Shown: in pieces, positions 10,063 through 18,781 of the stretch
Layout: each line of letters starts with the position of its first letter
Position numbering within the stretch: position 1 is the first letter of the stretch
DNA from: Paulinella micropora
Taxonomy: Eukaryota > Cercozoa > Imbricatea > Euglyphida
NCBI GenBank assembly: GCA_009731375.1
Contig: BJOX01000035.1
Coordinates: forward strand, 565,306 to 603,803
DNA length: 38,498 nt
Direction: 5' to 3'
Program-made: the position numbers and the translations under genes
Notes under the pieces: generated by a model
What the model saw: the letters and a program-made list of their open reading frames with translations, nothing else
What the model was told of the DNA's origin: nothing
Databases searched by the model: none

Positions 10063-10143
10063 GACGTAGCGTTTAGCAACCTGCCCATTCACATCCGCGA
10101 GGCGCTGCCGCCCCGTAGCGACTTCAGGACAGACAACGCACAG
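10063..10143 (+). CDS. TUTase-like gene, linker exon
   Basis: A pyrimidine tract and cag precede the exon; 27 codons (ends FRTDNAQ) are followed by gtcaac, a weak donor. Both boundaries are phase 0. It reads directly into the next exon's LGELL motif, as the inter-domain linker does in this family. A shortened copy of its 3' half and donor lies at 10190-10238. Confidence 0.65.
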
Positions 10144-11188
10144 GTCAACAACTAACTTACTTACTTGCTTAGACACATACCACATGCATACACATCCGCG
10201 AAGCGCTGCCGCCCCACCACAAAGCACAGGTCAATAATGAATTAACTGCCATACATTCTTGCAGACTACGAGCCTGTCATACATTCTTGCAGAACTCCTC
10301 TTCGATTTTTTCGAAACTCTTTGTAGATCTCAACACGTGCATAGCATGCAGATATATACATGCCTGCATGCATACATACTTGAAGACATACATACATATA
10401 AACACATTTAGACATGTACGCCTGTATGTTGTGCAGAGCCTTGGCGAGGTCCTCTTCGCCTTCTTGAAGCTGTTCGCAGAGCTATGTATGTCTGAATATG
10501 TTATGACCCTGTATGCTGGGCAGAGCTTGGGTGAGCTTCTCTTCGCTTTCTTCAAGCTGTTGGCAGAGCTATGTCTGATTGTCTGTGTAATGACGTGTAT
10601 TTATGTCTGTCTGTGTAAAGACGTGTGTGTTGTGCAGAGGCTTGGCGAGCTTCTGTTCGCCTTCTTTGAGTTGTTCGCAGAGCAGCTATGTATGTCTGCA
10701 TGTGTAATGACCTGTATGTATGTCTGCATGTGTAATGACATGTATGTTGTGGAGAGTCTGGGTGAGCTTCTCTTCGCGTTCTTTAAGCTGTCTGCTGAGG
10801 TATGTGTATGGCGTGTATATTGTGCAGAATCTTGGCGAGCTTCTCTTCGCCTTCTTCAAGCTTTTCGCAGAGCTGAACGCAGAAAAGAACTGCATCTCTG
10901 TGCGATGCGGCGTGCTGAGGCCCAGCATCAAGTACAGACTGGTATAGCTAACTCTTCATGATTTTTATCGGTCACCTCCACAAAAAGTGGTCGGGTTACC
11001 GATAAAACTACATATGCGGCGCACCAAATTTGACGTGTTTTGCGGGCTCGCCGGCCCGGCTCGCCCGCAAAGCACGTCAAATTTGTGGCTAGCCGCATAG
11101 TATACTAAATATCTATCTGTCTGTCTGTATCTCTGTGCGATGCGGCGTGCTCAGACCCAGCAGCAAGTACAGATTGGTATAGCTACAG

Positions 11189-11246
<58 letters not shown>

Positions 11247-11377
11247 CTATCTCTATCTATTTATCTAAATATGCAAATATCCAAATATCTATCTATCTAT
11301 CTATCTATCTATTTATCTATCTATTTGTTTATCTCTGTCCGATGAGGCATGCTGTGATCGAGCAGCAAATACTGATT

Positions 11378-11445
<68 letters not shown>

Positions 11446-11549
11446 GTGCGCAAGCGTGTCTCGGCAGACGGTCAGACAACCACAGTCGTGTACAGAGACT
11501 ACGTGCCCTCTTTCTCCATCGAGGTAGATACATATGCATATTATATATA

Positions 11550-11585
<36 letters not shown>

Positions 11586-11788
11586 GAAATATATATATGT
11601 ACATATATATATACATATATATAAGTGTGTATATATATATAGACATATATATATATATATAGACATATATATATATACATGCATACATACACACATACAT
11701 ACATACATACATACATGCGTGCATGCATGCATACATACATGCAAACATGCATGCAAACATGCATCCATACATGCATGCATACACGCAT

Positions 11789-11827
<39 letters not shown>

Positions 11828-12397
11828 CATATATGTAGAGAGAGAGAGAGAGAGAAGAGAGAGAGAGAAGAGAGAGAGAGAGAAGAGAGAGAGAGAGAAG
11901 AGAGAGAGAGAGAAGAGAGAGAGAGAAACAGGGAGAGAGACAGAGAGAGAGATAGAGAGAAAGAGAGAGAGAGTGGTCAGTTATGTATCGAGATTAGGTG
12001 TATGCCGTCTCTATTGAGGTGTATATACATGTATATACACATATGCGTACGTATAATATATGCATATCCATACGATATGCCTGCGACCCAACCGTCATGT
12101 AGCCCGTGCCGTGGCAGACACAATCATACAAATACATATAAATTATTTTACATACAAAAAAATAAACATATACATACATATACACGTATACTGTGTATGT
12201 ATGTATGTATGTATGTTTGTGTGTCTGTCTGTCTGTCTGTCTGTCTGGCTGTCTGTCTGTATGTCATGCATGTATGCATGTATGCATGTATGTATGTATG
12301 TATGTATGTATATGTATCTTTGTATATTTGTATCTATGTATGCGTGTATGTATTTATGCATGCGTACATTCAATTATGCAAGTGTGTATGTATACAG

Positions 12398-12430
<33 letters not shown>

Positions 12431-13051
12431 CATAGGCATATCAATATCTATAGGACCCCTTCGACCCGACTGAGAACGTAGCGCGTGCCGTGGCAGACAA
12501 TTATACCTATACATGTACATTATTTTACATACACATGCACATACACTATGCATAGGACCCCTTCGACCCAACTGACAACGTGGCACGTGCGGTGGCAGAC
12601 ACCATGGCGCCCATTATCAGCTCGGTATGCATGCGTGTATGTATTTTATATTATATACGTAGGTGAGTATGCACAGTCTATATCAGAAGCCCAGTAGCTT
12701 CCAGATTTTGTATGAGCGTATATAACAGTATAGATATGTATGTTGTTAGGTATATGTGTACATGTGTATGAACTATTATGTATATACATATCCATAGAAG
12801 TTTAAGCGCGCAGTGCACCTGCTGAAGGCGGGCACCCCATGGTACATACATACATACATACATACCATACATACATACATACATACATACATGCACGTCT
12901 AAAGAAGCGCACACACGCACACAGGCAGGAGGTGGCGGAGGCTCCTGCGAAGGCGCCGAGAAGAAAAGGCGGCGGCGGCGGCCAGAGCGGGAAAAATGCG
13001 GGTGGTGGCGGTAGTGGTGGTGCTGATGGTAGTGGTGTTGGTGGTGGTTGA
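10063..13051 (+). CDS. Non-canonical poly(A) polymerase / terminal uridylyltransferase, 3' exons
   Basis: Six exons (10063-10143, 10828-10941, 11446-11523, 12556-12624, 12798-12841, 12925-13051) join in one frame at every GT-AG junction and end in TGA. The product carries the PAP-associated domain of Cid1/HESO1/URT1-type enzymes, which add A or U tails to RNA 3' ends. Family signatures are [15 protein letters not shown] and [15 protein letters not shown], followed by a helix FKRAVHLL and a basic then Gly-rich tail. The catalytic nucleotidyltransferase domain must lie on exons 5' of 10063, beyond the retroelement cluster, and is not seen. The introns are mostly microsatellite plus partial exon copies. 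Whether it tails with A or U cannot be told from this part. Confidence 0.8.
10289..10800 (+). repeat. Five upstream partial copies of the PAP-associated exon with acceptor
   Basis: Blocks at about 10289, 10433, 10520, 10634 and 10751 each have a cag-like acceptor (gag in the fifth) followed by a variant of the exon start (e.g. agcttgggtgagcttctc) for ~45-50 nt. They then run into tatgt-type repeat instead of the rest of the exon. The intact exon is the sixth, at 10828. These are decoy or fossil exon halves. Confidence 0.8.
10828..10941 (+). CDS. TUTase-like gene, PAP-associated domain exon 1
   Basis: Acceptor ttgtgcag; 38 codons in phase 0; donor gtatag. It encodes [15 protein letters not shown], then [10 protein letters not shown], the characteristic start of the PAP-associated domain (leader helix, then the VISIR-like strand). 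Confidence 0.82.
10963..11099. repeat. Two adjacent hairpins in the intron
   Basis: Hairpin 1 pairs ttttatcggt (10963-10972) with accgataaaa (10998-11007), with an inner ccac/gtgg. Hairpin 2 (11013-11099) pairs tatgcggc with gccgcata, caaatttgacgtg with cacgtcaaatttg, and tttgcgggc with gcccgcaaa. This is a near-perfect ~87-nt foldback, either a small MITE-like insertion or a structured intron element. Confidence 0.8.
11129..11380 (+). repeat. Two downstream partial copies of the PAP-associated exon with donor
   Basis: Blocks at 11129-11185 and 11331-11380 repeat the 3' half of the 10828-10941 exon, from ctctgtgcgatgcggcgtg through tacagattggta. The donor is kept in the first copy (gtatag) and degraded in the second. 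They are separated by (ATCT)n. Confidence 0.8.
11446..11523 (+). CDS. TUTase-like gene, PAP-associated domain exon 2
   Basis: A 60-nt (CT)n tract (11383-11443) ending in cag serves as polypyrimidine tract and acceptor. 26 codons ([13 protein letters not shown]...FSIE), phase 0 at both ends; donor gtagat. It supplies the residues leading into the IEDPF motif. Confidence 0.8.
11536..12450. repeat. Intronic simple repeats
   Basis: Mixed (TA)n/(TATG)n (11536-11836), (GA)n (11837-11974), and (TGTA)n with (CTGT)n (12195-12330). Between them, at 12081-12120 and 12454-12500, are partial copies of the next exon. Confidence 0.9.
12081..12501 (+). repeat. Two upstream partial copies of the DPFDP exon
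   Basis: 12081-12120 and 12454-12500 repeat the 5' part of the exon at 12556 (gaccc...cgtgccgtggcagaca). Each then runs into related AT-rich sequence containing ttattttacatac. The copy at 12454 keeps the acceptor tag; the one at 12081 is more decayed. Confidence 0.8.
12556..12624 (+). CDS. TUTase-like gene, DPFD exon
   Basis: Acceptor gcatag, 23 codons ([13 protein letters not shown]...), donor gtatgc, phase 0 at both ends. Joined to the previous exon it makes [15 protein letters not shown], the most conserved signature of Cid1/TUT-type PAP-associated domains. Confidence 0.85.
12798..12841 (+). CDS. TUTase-like gene, helix exon
   Basis: Acceptor ccatag, 44 nt encoding [14 protein letters not shown] plus a split Trp codon, donor gtacat. 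It matches the helix that follows NVAR in this family. Confidence 0.75.
12925..13051 (+). CDS. TUTase-like gene, terminal exon
   Basis: Acceptor acacacag. The first base completes the split Trp codon. The exon then encodes [14 protein letters not shown] and a Gly/Ser-rich tail to TGA at 13049-13051. The low-complexity tail is probably disordered. No clear polyadenylation signal was identified. Confidence 0.72.
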
Positions 13052-13059
13052 AGTGGACT

Positions 13060-13126
13060 ACGAGAACCCGGCTCTGATCCCAGAAGCTAAGCAGGGAATC
13101 TCACGGGGGTAGTTGCACGTGACCGC
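13060..13126 (+). rRNA. Degenerate 5S rRNA-like fragment
   Basis: The stretch tctgatcccagaagctaagc plus aggg follows the internal A-box region of eukaryotic 5S rRNA with about three changes. It is followed at nearly normal spacing by ggtagtt and a C-box-like gcacgtgaccg. The 5' and 3' ends of a 5S gene are missing. It starts ~10 bp after the stop codon of the upstream gene. It could be a 5S pseudogene or the remnant of a 5S-derived SINE. Confidence 0.55.
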
Positions 13127-13127
13127 G

Positions 13128-13142
13128 CCCCTCCTCCTCCTC

Positions 13143-13184
<42 letters not shown>

Positions 13185-13210
13185 CCTCTCCTCATCTTGC
13201 TCCTCCTTTC
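13128..13210. repeat. (CTC)n/(CT)n pyrimidine tract
   Basis: CTC then CT repeats, ending in cctttccctctctcttgctgaag, directly before the NOP2-like exon. It could act as its polypyrimidine tract. Confidence 0.9.
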
Positions 13211-13241
13211 CCTCTCTCTTGCTGAAGGCGCTTGAGTCTTG

Positions 13242-13301
13242 GAAGCCAATGAGACTCCACGGCCCTTGACCATCCGAGTCAACTCACTCAAGGTCACACA
13301 T
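13242..13301 (+). pseudogene. Orphan exon resembling NOP2/NSUN RNA m5C methyltransferase
   Basis: In one frame this encodes LEANETPRPLTIRVNSLK, then gtcaca. It closely follows the FLEANE-PRP-TIR-N-LK segment that precedes the SAM-binding core of NOP2 (NSUN1) proteins. The acceptor would be near ttgag at ~13238. No matching upstream exon can fit between the TUTase stop and this point, and no catalytic Cys motif follows. It therefore looks like an exon fragment rather than a working gene. Confidence 0.45.
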
Positions 13302-13373
13302 CCAGATACATACAGATACATACAGATGCATTCAGATACATACAGATGCATACAGGTGCATAGACACAGACAG

Positions 13374-13440
13374 GATGCTCCAGACGCTCAAAAATGTTGG
13401 GGCCGGCTTGAACATGAAATTTTTGAGGTTGATGTTTGAG
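13374..13440 (+). other. Possible exon with strong donor, unidentified
   Basis: The block lies between a cag and gtaagt, one of the best donor consensus matches in the window. One frame reads MLQTLKNVGAGLNMKFL. I do not recognise it and it does not continue the NOP2-like exon in phase. It may be a chance open stretch. Confidence 0.2.
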
Positions 13441-13446
13441 GTAAGT

Positions 13447-14509
13447 TTTGAACGTCTTGCACTAAATTTCATATAAAATCCTTTTGCCACATTGAAGTTC
13501 AATATTGACATATTATATTTCACAAAAAAAATAGAACTGAGGCAAAACTTTATTAGCATTTTGATAAGGAGCTACATATCAGTGGTGTCTTTTTGTTTCT
13601 AATCAACAGTCATTAAATGGATAGTGTCGGGTTGGTGAACTCGAAAACTTATGATGCAAACTGATTTGGGAAGGCTAGGCGAAAATGACTGGGACTGACT
13701 GCAAAATTGACACGTAGCCTTAAAAAGACAGTCAAACATTGTTTTTCCGTTCACTCTTATTACCCTTGTCCGCAAATTTACCGCAACGTGCGTGTTTCAC
13801 GGGAAATCGGGGGAAAAGGCAATAGAGTGGGGAAAAGGCAATAGTTGATCTTTTCTAAAAAGAACTTTGACTTGATCGTTCAAGTTGAAATCATTTCTGA
13901 ACGGAATCGAAAACTAGTTAGTGAAGTCGAAACGTCGTGAGAGGAGAATCTAATAAACCTGTCAAAAGAGTGAATTATCAACGGTAAAGGTTTTGGCAGG
14001 TCGTTAAGGTGCTCAGTCTGATACATTCCGATAGTGACCGGCCGCTGTACTGCGCCGGAGCCCGCTGCGGGCACTCCGACTGATGATGAGTCACTGATTA
14101 ACTCAAGTTTGAATGTTAACCACCGTGACTAAGTATGGTTTCAATTTTTACGCAATCACTCTTTTTTTTAATAGAAACTCAGGCTTGCCACTCGTAGGAT
14201 TGAGTGGGCCGGAAGATGAAGTGTAAGAAGCCTGAGGAAAACATTACAAAAAAGTTGCTTCATCATATTGGTCGTGCCCGGGCAGTACAATATCTTTTCG
14301 CCAGAGCGTGAATATTTTTTTCCACTGGCACGAACACTTCACAACTGAAGCACATCGGACCGGTTGTGACCGGCGACGTTCTGATAGTAGTCCGGCTGTA
14401 TTAATACTCAGTCACCATGATGCAGATCAAGACTGCCCCCCGGGGGACGACACCGTGCTCAGCCTCCGCTGCAGTTTTCAATTTCGTAGAGATGCCGCCC
14501 GGCGGCAAG
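13447..14509. other. Unassigned AT-rich sequence
   Basis: No convincing reading frame or known RNA. It contains small GC-rich palindromes (gagcccgctgcgggcactc near 14060, gccgcccggcggc near 14493) and reads like old transposon or intergenic sequence. Confidence 0.5.
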
Positions 14510-14513
14510 GAAA

Positions 14514-14713
14514 TATGCCGGCCCACCCGGTATATAATGGCAATACTGATCGTTCCGGTCTGTCGATTAATCCTCAGCCTTCTTATCGTTATTAACAGTT
14601 ATCTGTTTATTAAATATCCTACTATCGTAACAATCTGGAGTCTTTAGGTATTCCTCAGTCTTCATATCGTTATTAACAGTTATCTGTTTATTAAATATCC
14701 TACTATCGTAACA
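14514..14713 (+). repeat. Left terminal repeat, with internal duplication
   Basis: Relative to the right copy it contains a ~75-bp internal tandem duplication (ttatcgttattaacagttat... to ...gtaacaatctggagtc, twice). A TATA-like gtatataatgg lies near its 5' end. Confidence 0.7.
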
Positions 14714-16069
14714 ATCTGGAGTCGCTAATACAATAAACGGGGTATGGAAATTTTCCTCGGTTTCTCGGAAATTTTCTGCGGAAAAGAGACTTCGAGAGAA
14801 AAATGGGGGAGAGGGGAATTTTACTGATGCGCTTCTTGTGGATATATACTTTTGCTTGAGGTGGTTTGGGTCTAGGGGCATGCAAACAGGTAGTGGCAAT
14901 GCTTTTCTTGAGTTGCAGGATTATTCATGAGCTGTTTGTGAGTGGGGCTTGGGTTGCTGACAGACAGGCGTTTTTGGGTCTGACAGCTTGCAGCTCAGGG
15001 GGAACAAATGTGGGTTTCATGTGGTGTGAATGTCGGAGGTGGGTTTCTGGATACAGGGGCATGTAAGGGGGACTATGGGGGATGGTTTTGCAGAAAGAGC
15101 ATGCCGTTTTCGGTCTGTTTAGAGATGGGTCAAGGGTTGCTTTGTGTGAGAAAGGGACACTCCCTTCTCACAAACCTTGGCAAATATATGGGGAAACCAC
15201 TCGGATATATATGATTCATGTTTGCTTGTTCGTGGGTTGATGTTTTACAACGTTTTTGATGGGTTTTGATGGCTGGGAATTCATGTGGCATGGGGACTTG
15301 GAGGGAGGAGTTAAGGAAACGGACACAGGGAGAGACGGATTTGGACGGAAAAGGACGTATGGGAGGAAAGGAGGGTTTGGGGCGAGGAAAACAGACACGA
15401 CGGAGGGTAATGAGAGGGAAACTTGCAGAATTTGTCGAGAGGAAGGTTATGCAAAAGACAGCTTGGGGGTGGACATGTCGGTCGGAAGAAGGGGGTCAGG
15501 GGGAACGATTTTTCGGAATGGAGGAACAAGCACGCGGGTCCCCACTCAAGGGAGTATGAAAGGGGGTCGGGATCTGCAAGGGGAACTTGAAAAGAACGTG
15601 AAATCCACAATTTAAGAGGGTTTTGGACGGGGGTAAGTGGACGCCATCATGGCACAGAAAGAGGACAACAAAAGCAGCGGGTATAGCGGACAACCACCGC
15701 TGAGGACACGCCAACTCACAGGGAGAATTTTTGGGGCTTTTTGCGGGCTTTTCCAAGTGGTGAACTATTGCAGGTTTTGGCCATATCACGAATTTCGACG
15801 GCCTAAGTGGAAGGGAAGCACAGACACAGGGTAGAGGTGCGTAGAGGGATATTTGGGGAACTTGAAGGGACGTGGAAATAGGGATTTTAGAACGGGCAGA
15901 TTTGGGGGGGACTTGAAGTGAAACAGATGATGGGACCTTTTTGCCCTTCTTTAGGTGCACGATGGAAAATAAGGAGTCTGACAAAGCGGAGAAGAAGTAG
16001 GACATACGGGGTTTAGAGGATTTCTGGCGTGAGAAGTGGGAGGAGGAGAACGAAGAGGGAGAGAGGGGG

Positions 16070-16471
16070 ATGTGGATGAAAGGGGAAATACGAATAGGCA
16101 AGGATGTATACAAGGAGGTGGTAGCGACAGATAAGGAATATGAAACCTTGCGGGAACAAATGTTAGAATGGGAAAGGAAGAGGGAGGCCTGTCCTCACGA
16201 GCTCGAAAGGAGACGGGAGGCAATGATCAAGGCAGAAAAGGCGAAAATATCGGCCTTGATGCTGGCTGAGATGAGACGGGCACGATATGTGTGGAACCAA
16301 GAGGCAAGGGAAAACCGGCGACGGTTCAGGGAATCTTTGAAGTTTCTCAAACGGGAAAGACGGGAATACGCGGAACCCAGGAGGGATGAGGAGAGGGGGA
16401 AACGAGAAATGGAAGAGAGGACGAGTACACTCGAGGAACAGCCTTACAAAAGGGCCAGAAAGGGGGAGTAG
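16070..16471 (+). CDS. Charged coiled-coil-like ORF in LTR element
   Basis: 133 codons, very rich in Glu, Arg and Lys (EERREAMIKAEKAK-like composition), probably helical. It starts with a GEIRIGKDVYKEVV segment, echoed by GEIQVARDIYEKVI in the same frame at ~16974. The element may therefore encode repeated related modules separated by stops. No database family recognised; gag-like is only a guess. A cttctttag before 15953 and ctactttag before 16515 look like splice acceptors. Confidence 0.4.
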   Translation: MWMKGEIRIGKDVYKEVVATDKEYETLREQMLEWERKREACPHELERRREAMIKAEKAKISALMLAEMRRARYVWNQEARENRRRFRESLKFLKRERREYAEPRRDEERGKREMEERTSTLEEQPYKRARKGE

Positions 16472-16531
16472 GAGAACGAAGGGAAGGATCATACACACCT
16501 CTCCCTACTTTAGGCGTGAAACGTTTATGGC

Positions 16532-17281
16532 TTCGAACGAACAAGACGTAGGACAGAGGAGAGAAGAACGGAAGGTGGAGGTTGGGGCAGAACCAATACG
16601 GAGGCCAAGAATAGGGGTATATCGGAGGAGGACACCAACAACGATACACTATGGGATGCGGGGGAGTGCAGGATTGATAGGGATGTGTATGGGGTTCGTG
16701 ATCGACTGAAGGATTTGGCGAAGACGGCGGAAAACCTCGCCACTCGGAAGCCGGGATCACGACAAGCGTTGGTCTGGTCCAAGAGCCACAAGCAACAGGT
16801 GGAGGTGTGGAAGGGGTTCGAGACACTGTGTTCGCTAAGGGAGAGGAAAGTGGCCGAGGTGAGACGAAGGAGAATGGTGGAAGGAGTGTAAAAAGATGAG
16901 GCAACGAGTTATTGGGAAAAAGCATTTACCGACGAGGAGGGGGTCCCGGATGCGGAGATATTTGGAGCAGGGGAAATACAAGTTGCGAGAGATATATATG
17001 AAAAAGTAATTCGGAGGTGGAAGAGTTACGAGAAGAAGAGGAAGGAAGTCGTGGCTTTGGAAGCGGGGGAAGCAAGTGCGGAGAGGTTGACGGAACTAAG
17101 GGCGGAGGTGGACAGTGAGTGGGAGTGTTTCGCAACTTTGGAAGACATGGCTCGTCAGCGGCGTAAAAGGTTCTTAAAGACCCAATTCGAGCAGGATATG
17201 TTGATACTCGACAGTTTGGGTTTTGAATTGGATGAGGAGGCGGAGGTGGCGAGAGCTCGGAAGAGACAGAGAAGAAGATAA
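16532..17281 (+). pseudogene. Charged helical ORFs in LTR element, same frame, broken by stops
   Basis: The same reading frame as 16070-16471 stays mostly open through 16532-16891 and 16892-17281, with a TAA at ~16889-16891. Each part carries a module beginning GE(C/I)-(R/Q)-D-(V/I)-Y. Composition is Arg/Glu/Lys-rich with aromatic residues such as WKGFETLCSL and YWEKAFTDEEG. It is possibly one long decayed or spliced coding sequence. Function unknown. Confidence 0.35.
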
Positions 17282-17579
17282 ATACATGGAGGGACATACG
17301 TGGGTACCTACTATGCTAGGTATGGAGAAGGGGAGTGAAGAAGCGAAGGAGGCATTGGAGGAAGAGGACGAAGGTGGGGCGACAAGTGAAGAGACAGAGG
17401 AGAAGGAGGACTCTAGGGACGGGGACATGTTGTCGTTTTGGGTATCCAAGCGGGAAGAGGAATATCTTATAACGCGGGAGCGGGCTCAGAACGAGGTTCC
17501 TAATACGGCAATGCATTTTCACGACACAAGGGATCTAAGGCAGGCAGAGGAGGCCTATGTTAGGGCGATGGTAGAGTGA
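17223..17579 (+). CDS. Acidic ORF in LTR element
   Basis: 118 codons, strongly acidic in the middle (EEDEGGATSEETEEKEDS), overlapping the end of the previous frame. The same frame resumes at 17610-17804. Unrecognised; a frameshift in one continuous gene would explain the overlap. Confidence 0.3.
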   Translation: MNWMRRRRWRELGRDREEDKYMEGHTWVPTMLGMEKGSEEAKEALEEEDEGGATSEETEEKEDSRDGDMLSFWVSKREEEYLITRERAQNEVPNTAMHFHDTRDLRQAEEAYVRAMVE

Positions 17580-17727
17580 GAGGCGTATCTGAGGGACGAA
17601 GAACGGGCAATGATGGAAGAGGAGGATAGGAAGGTGGAGAGGACAAGGAAGAGAAGGAGGAAAGATCGGCGGCAGATACAAGACATAGTACCTCCTGTCA
17701 CTACTTTAGGACAGAATACGGCATCGG

Positions 17728-18240
17728 ATGAGCGAACGGGAAATAAGAAAGGGGATACCGGAGGAGGAAAAGAAGTTGGGACAGATAGGGGGAGTGGAAT
17801 ATAAGATGGATGAGGAGGCTCAACGGTTTGTAGAGGAAATGGGATATCAGTGGGGTGAACGGGTGGGAGCGATTATGGACACGGATCGGGTTCGAAAGGA
17901 TGCGAGGTGGATGGCGATTAGAGCAATATGGGAATTACAATATCGTTGGTATAACAACGACGAGGGTTTGTGGAGGGTGTTTGCCATGACAGAGGAGGCG
18001 CAGTACCAATACAGTTTCATGGCTGTGTTGACCAAAGTACAGGGAAAATGGACGGCGGAGAGGATTCATACGGCATGGGCATGTGTAAAAGGAAGGTGGA
18101 ACACGCGAAGAAGTGGGTGAAGGTTTTGAAGGACCGGGGGGAGGACAGCTGGAGGATGTTTGTGGGACCGCTACGGATCAGGAGTATCATAGAAAGGGTG
18201 GAGAAAACCACACCGGACAAGGATTGGGACAGATGCCTCA
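17728..18240 (+). pseudogene. Trp-rich helical protein region in LTR element
   Basis: 17728-18120 encodes a non-repetitive, globular-looking segment (EEMGYQWGERVGAIM, WMAIRAIWELQYRWYNN, MAVLTKVQGKWTAERIHTAW). After a shift near 18090, the next frame continues similarly (KWVKVLKDRGEDSWRMF, to ~18240). Tryptophan-rich helices would suit a capsid-like gag protein, but this is inference. It ends where an inverted segment begins. Confidence 0.35.
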
Positions 18241-18486
18241 CGCGTCTCCAGTCTCCCGATCCACTCCTCATTCCTTGGTTCCTCCTCCGTCCTCTCCATC
18301 TCCCTGTCAGATGCCTCATCCTGATCGTTCACTGCGTTATTCCGTTCCTTCTCCTCCCGTCTCTGTTGCTCCCGCTCTTTTTCTAAAGTCTTAATCCATG
18401 CCCGTGTTTCGTGACTGACAGGGAGGTAGAGAAGACGGAGGAGGAATCGAGGAAGGAGGGGGGGATCGAGAAGCTGGAGACGGGAG
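18241..18486. repeat. Inverted repeat inside the coding region of the LTR element
   Basis: 18241-18310 is the reverse complement (~80% by eye) of 18415-18486. On the minus strand the left arm reads DREMERTEEEPRNEEWIG; on the plus strand the right arm reads DREVEKTEEESRKEGGIE. This is a related peptide in opposite orientation, so a coding piece has been duplicated and inverted. Confidence 0.75.
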
Positions 18487-18781
18487 CGGAAGTGGTAGAG
18501 TGGATGCAAGGCCTCTCTAAGGAGATGTGGGACGAGTGCATGCGGGAAGAGATATAAAAGCGGAGGGGAAGGGAAAAGAGACAAAGCGTAGATACGGATA
18601 AGGTTGACCTCACAGAAAACAAAACAAAAAGGAAAACAAACGGGGATATAACGGTCGAACAATACAGGAACGGGAAACACGGACTGGGATCAGGAGACGA
18701 TATAAAGTGAGCAGATACAATAACTCCACGGGAACATGTTACGGTTTCAATTATAATATACTTCATACTTTAGAGTTCGAG

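Noticed and set aside
10063-10143. Separate small gene in this ORF
   Set aside because: It has intron-like borders and reads in phase into the PAP-associated exon, so it was treated as an exon.
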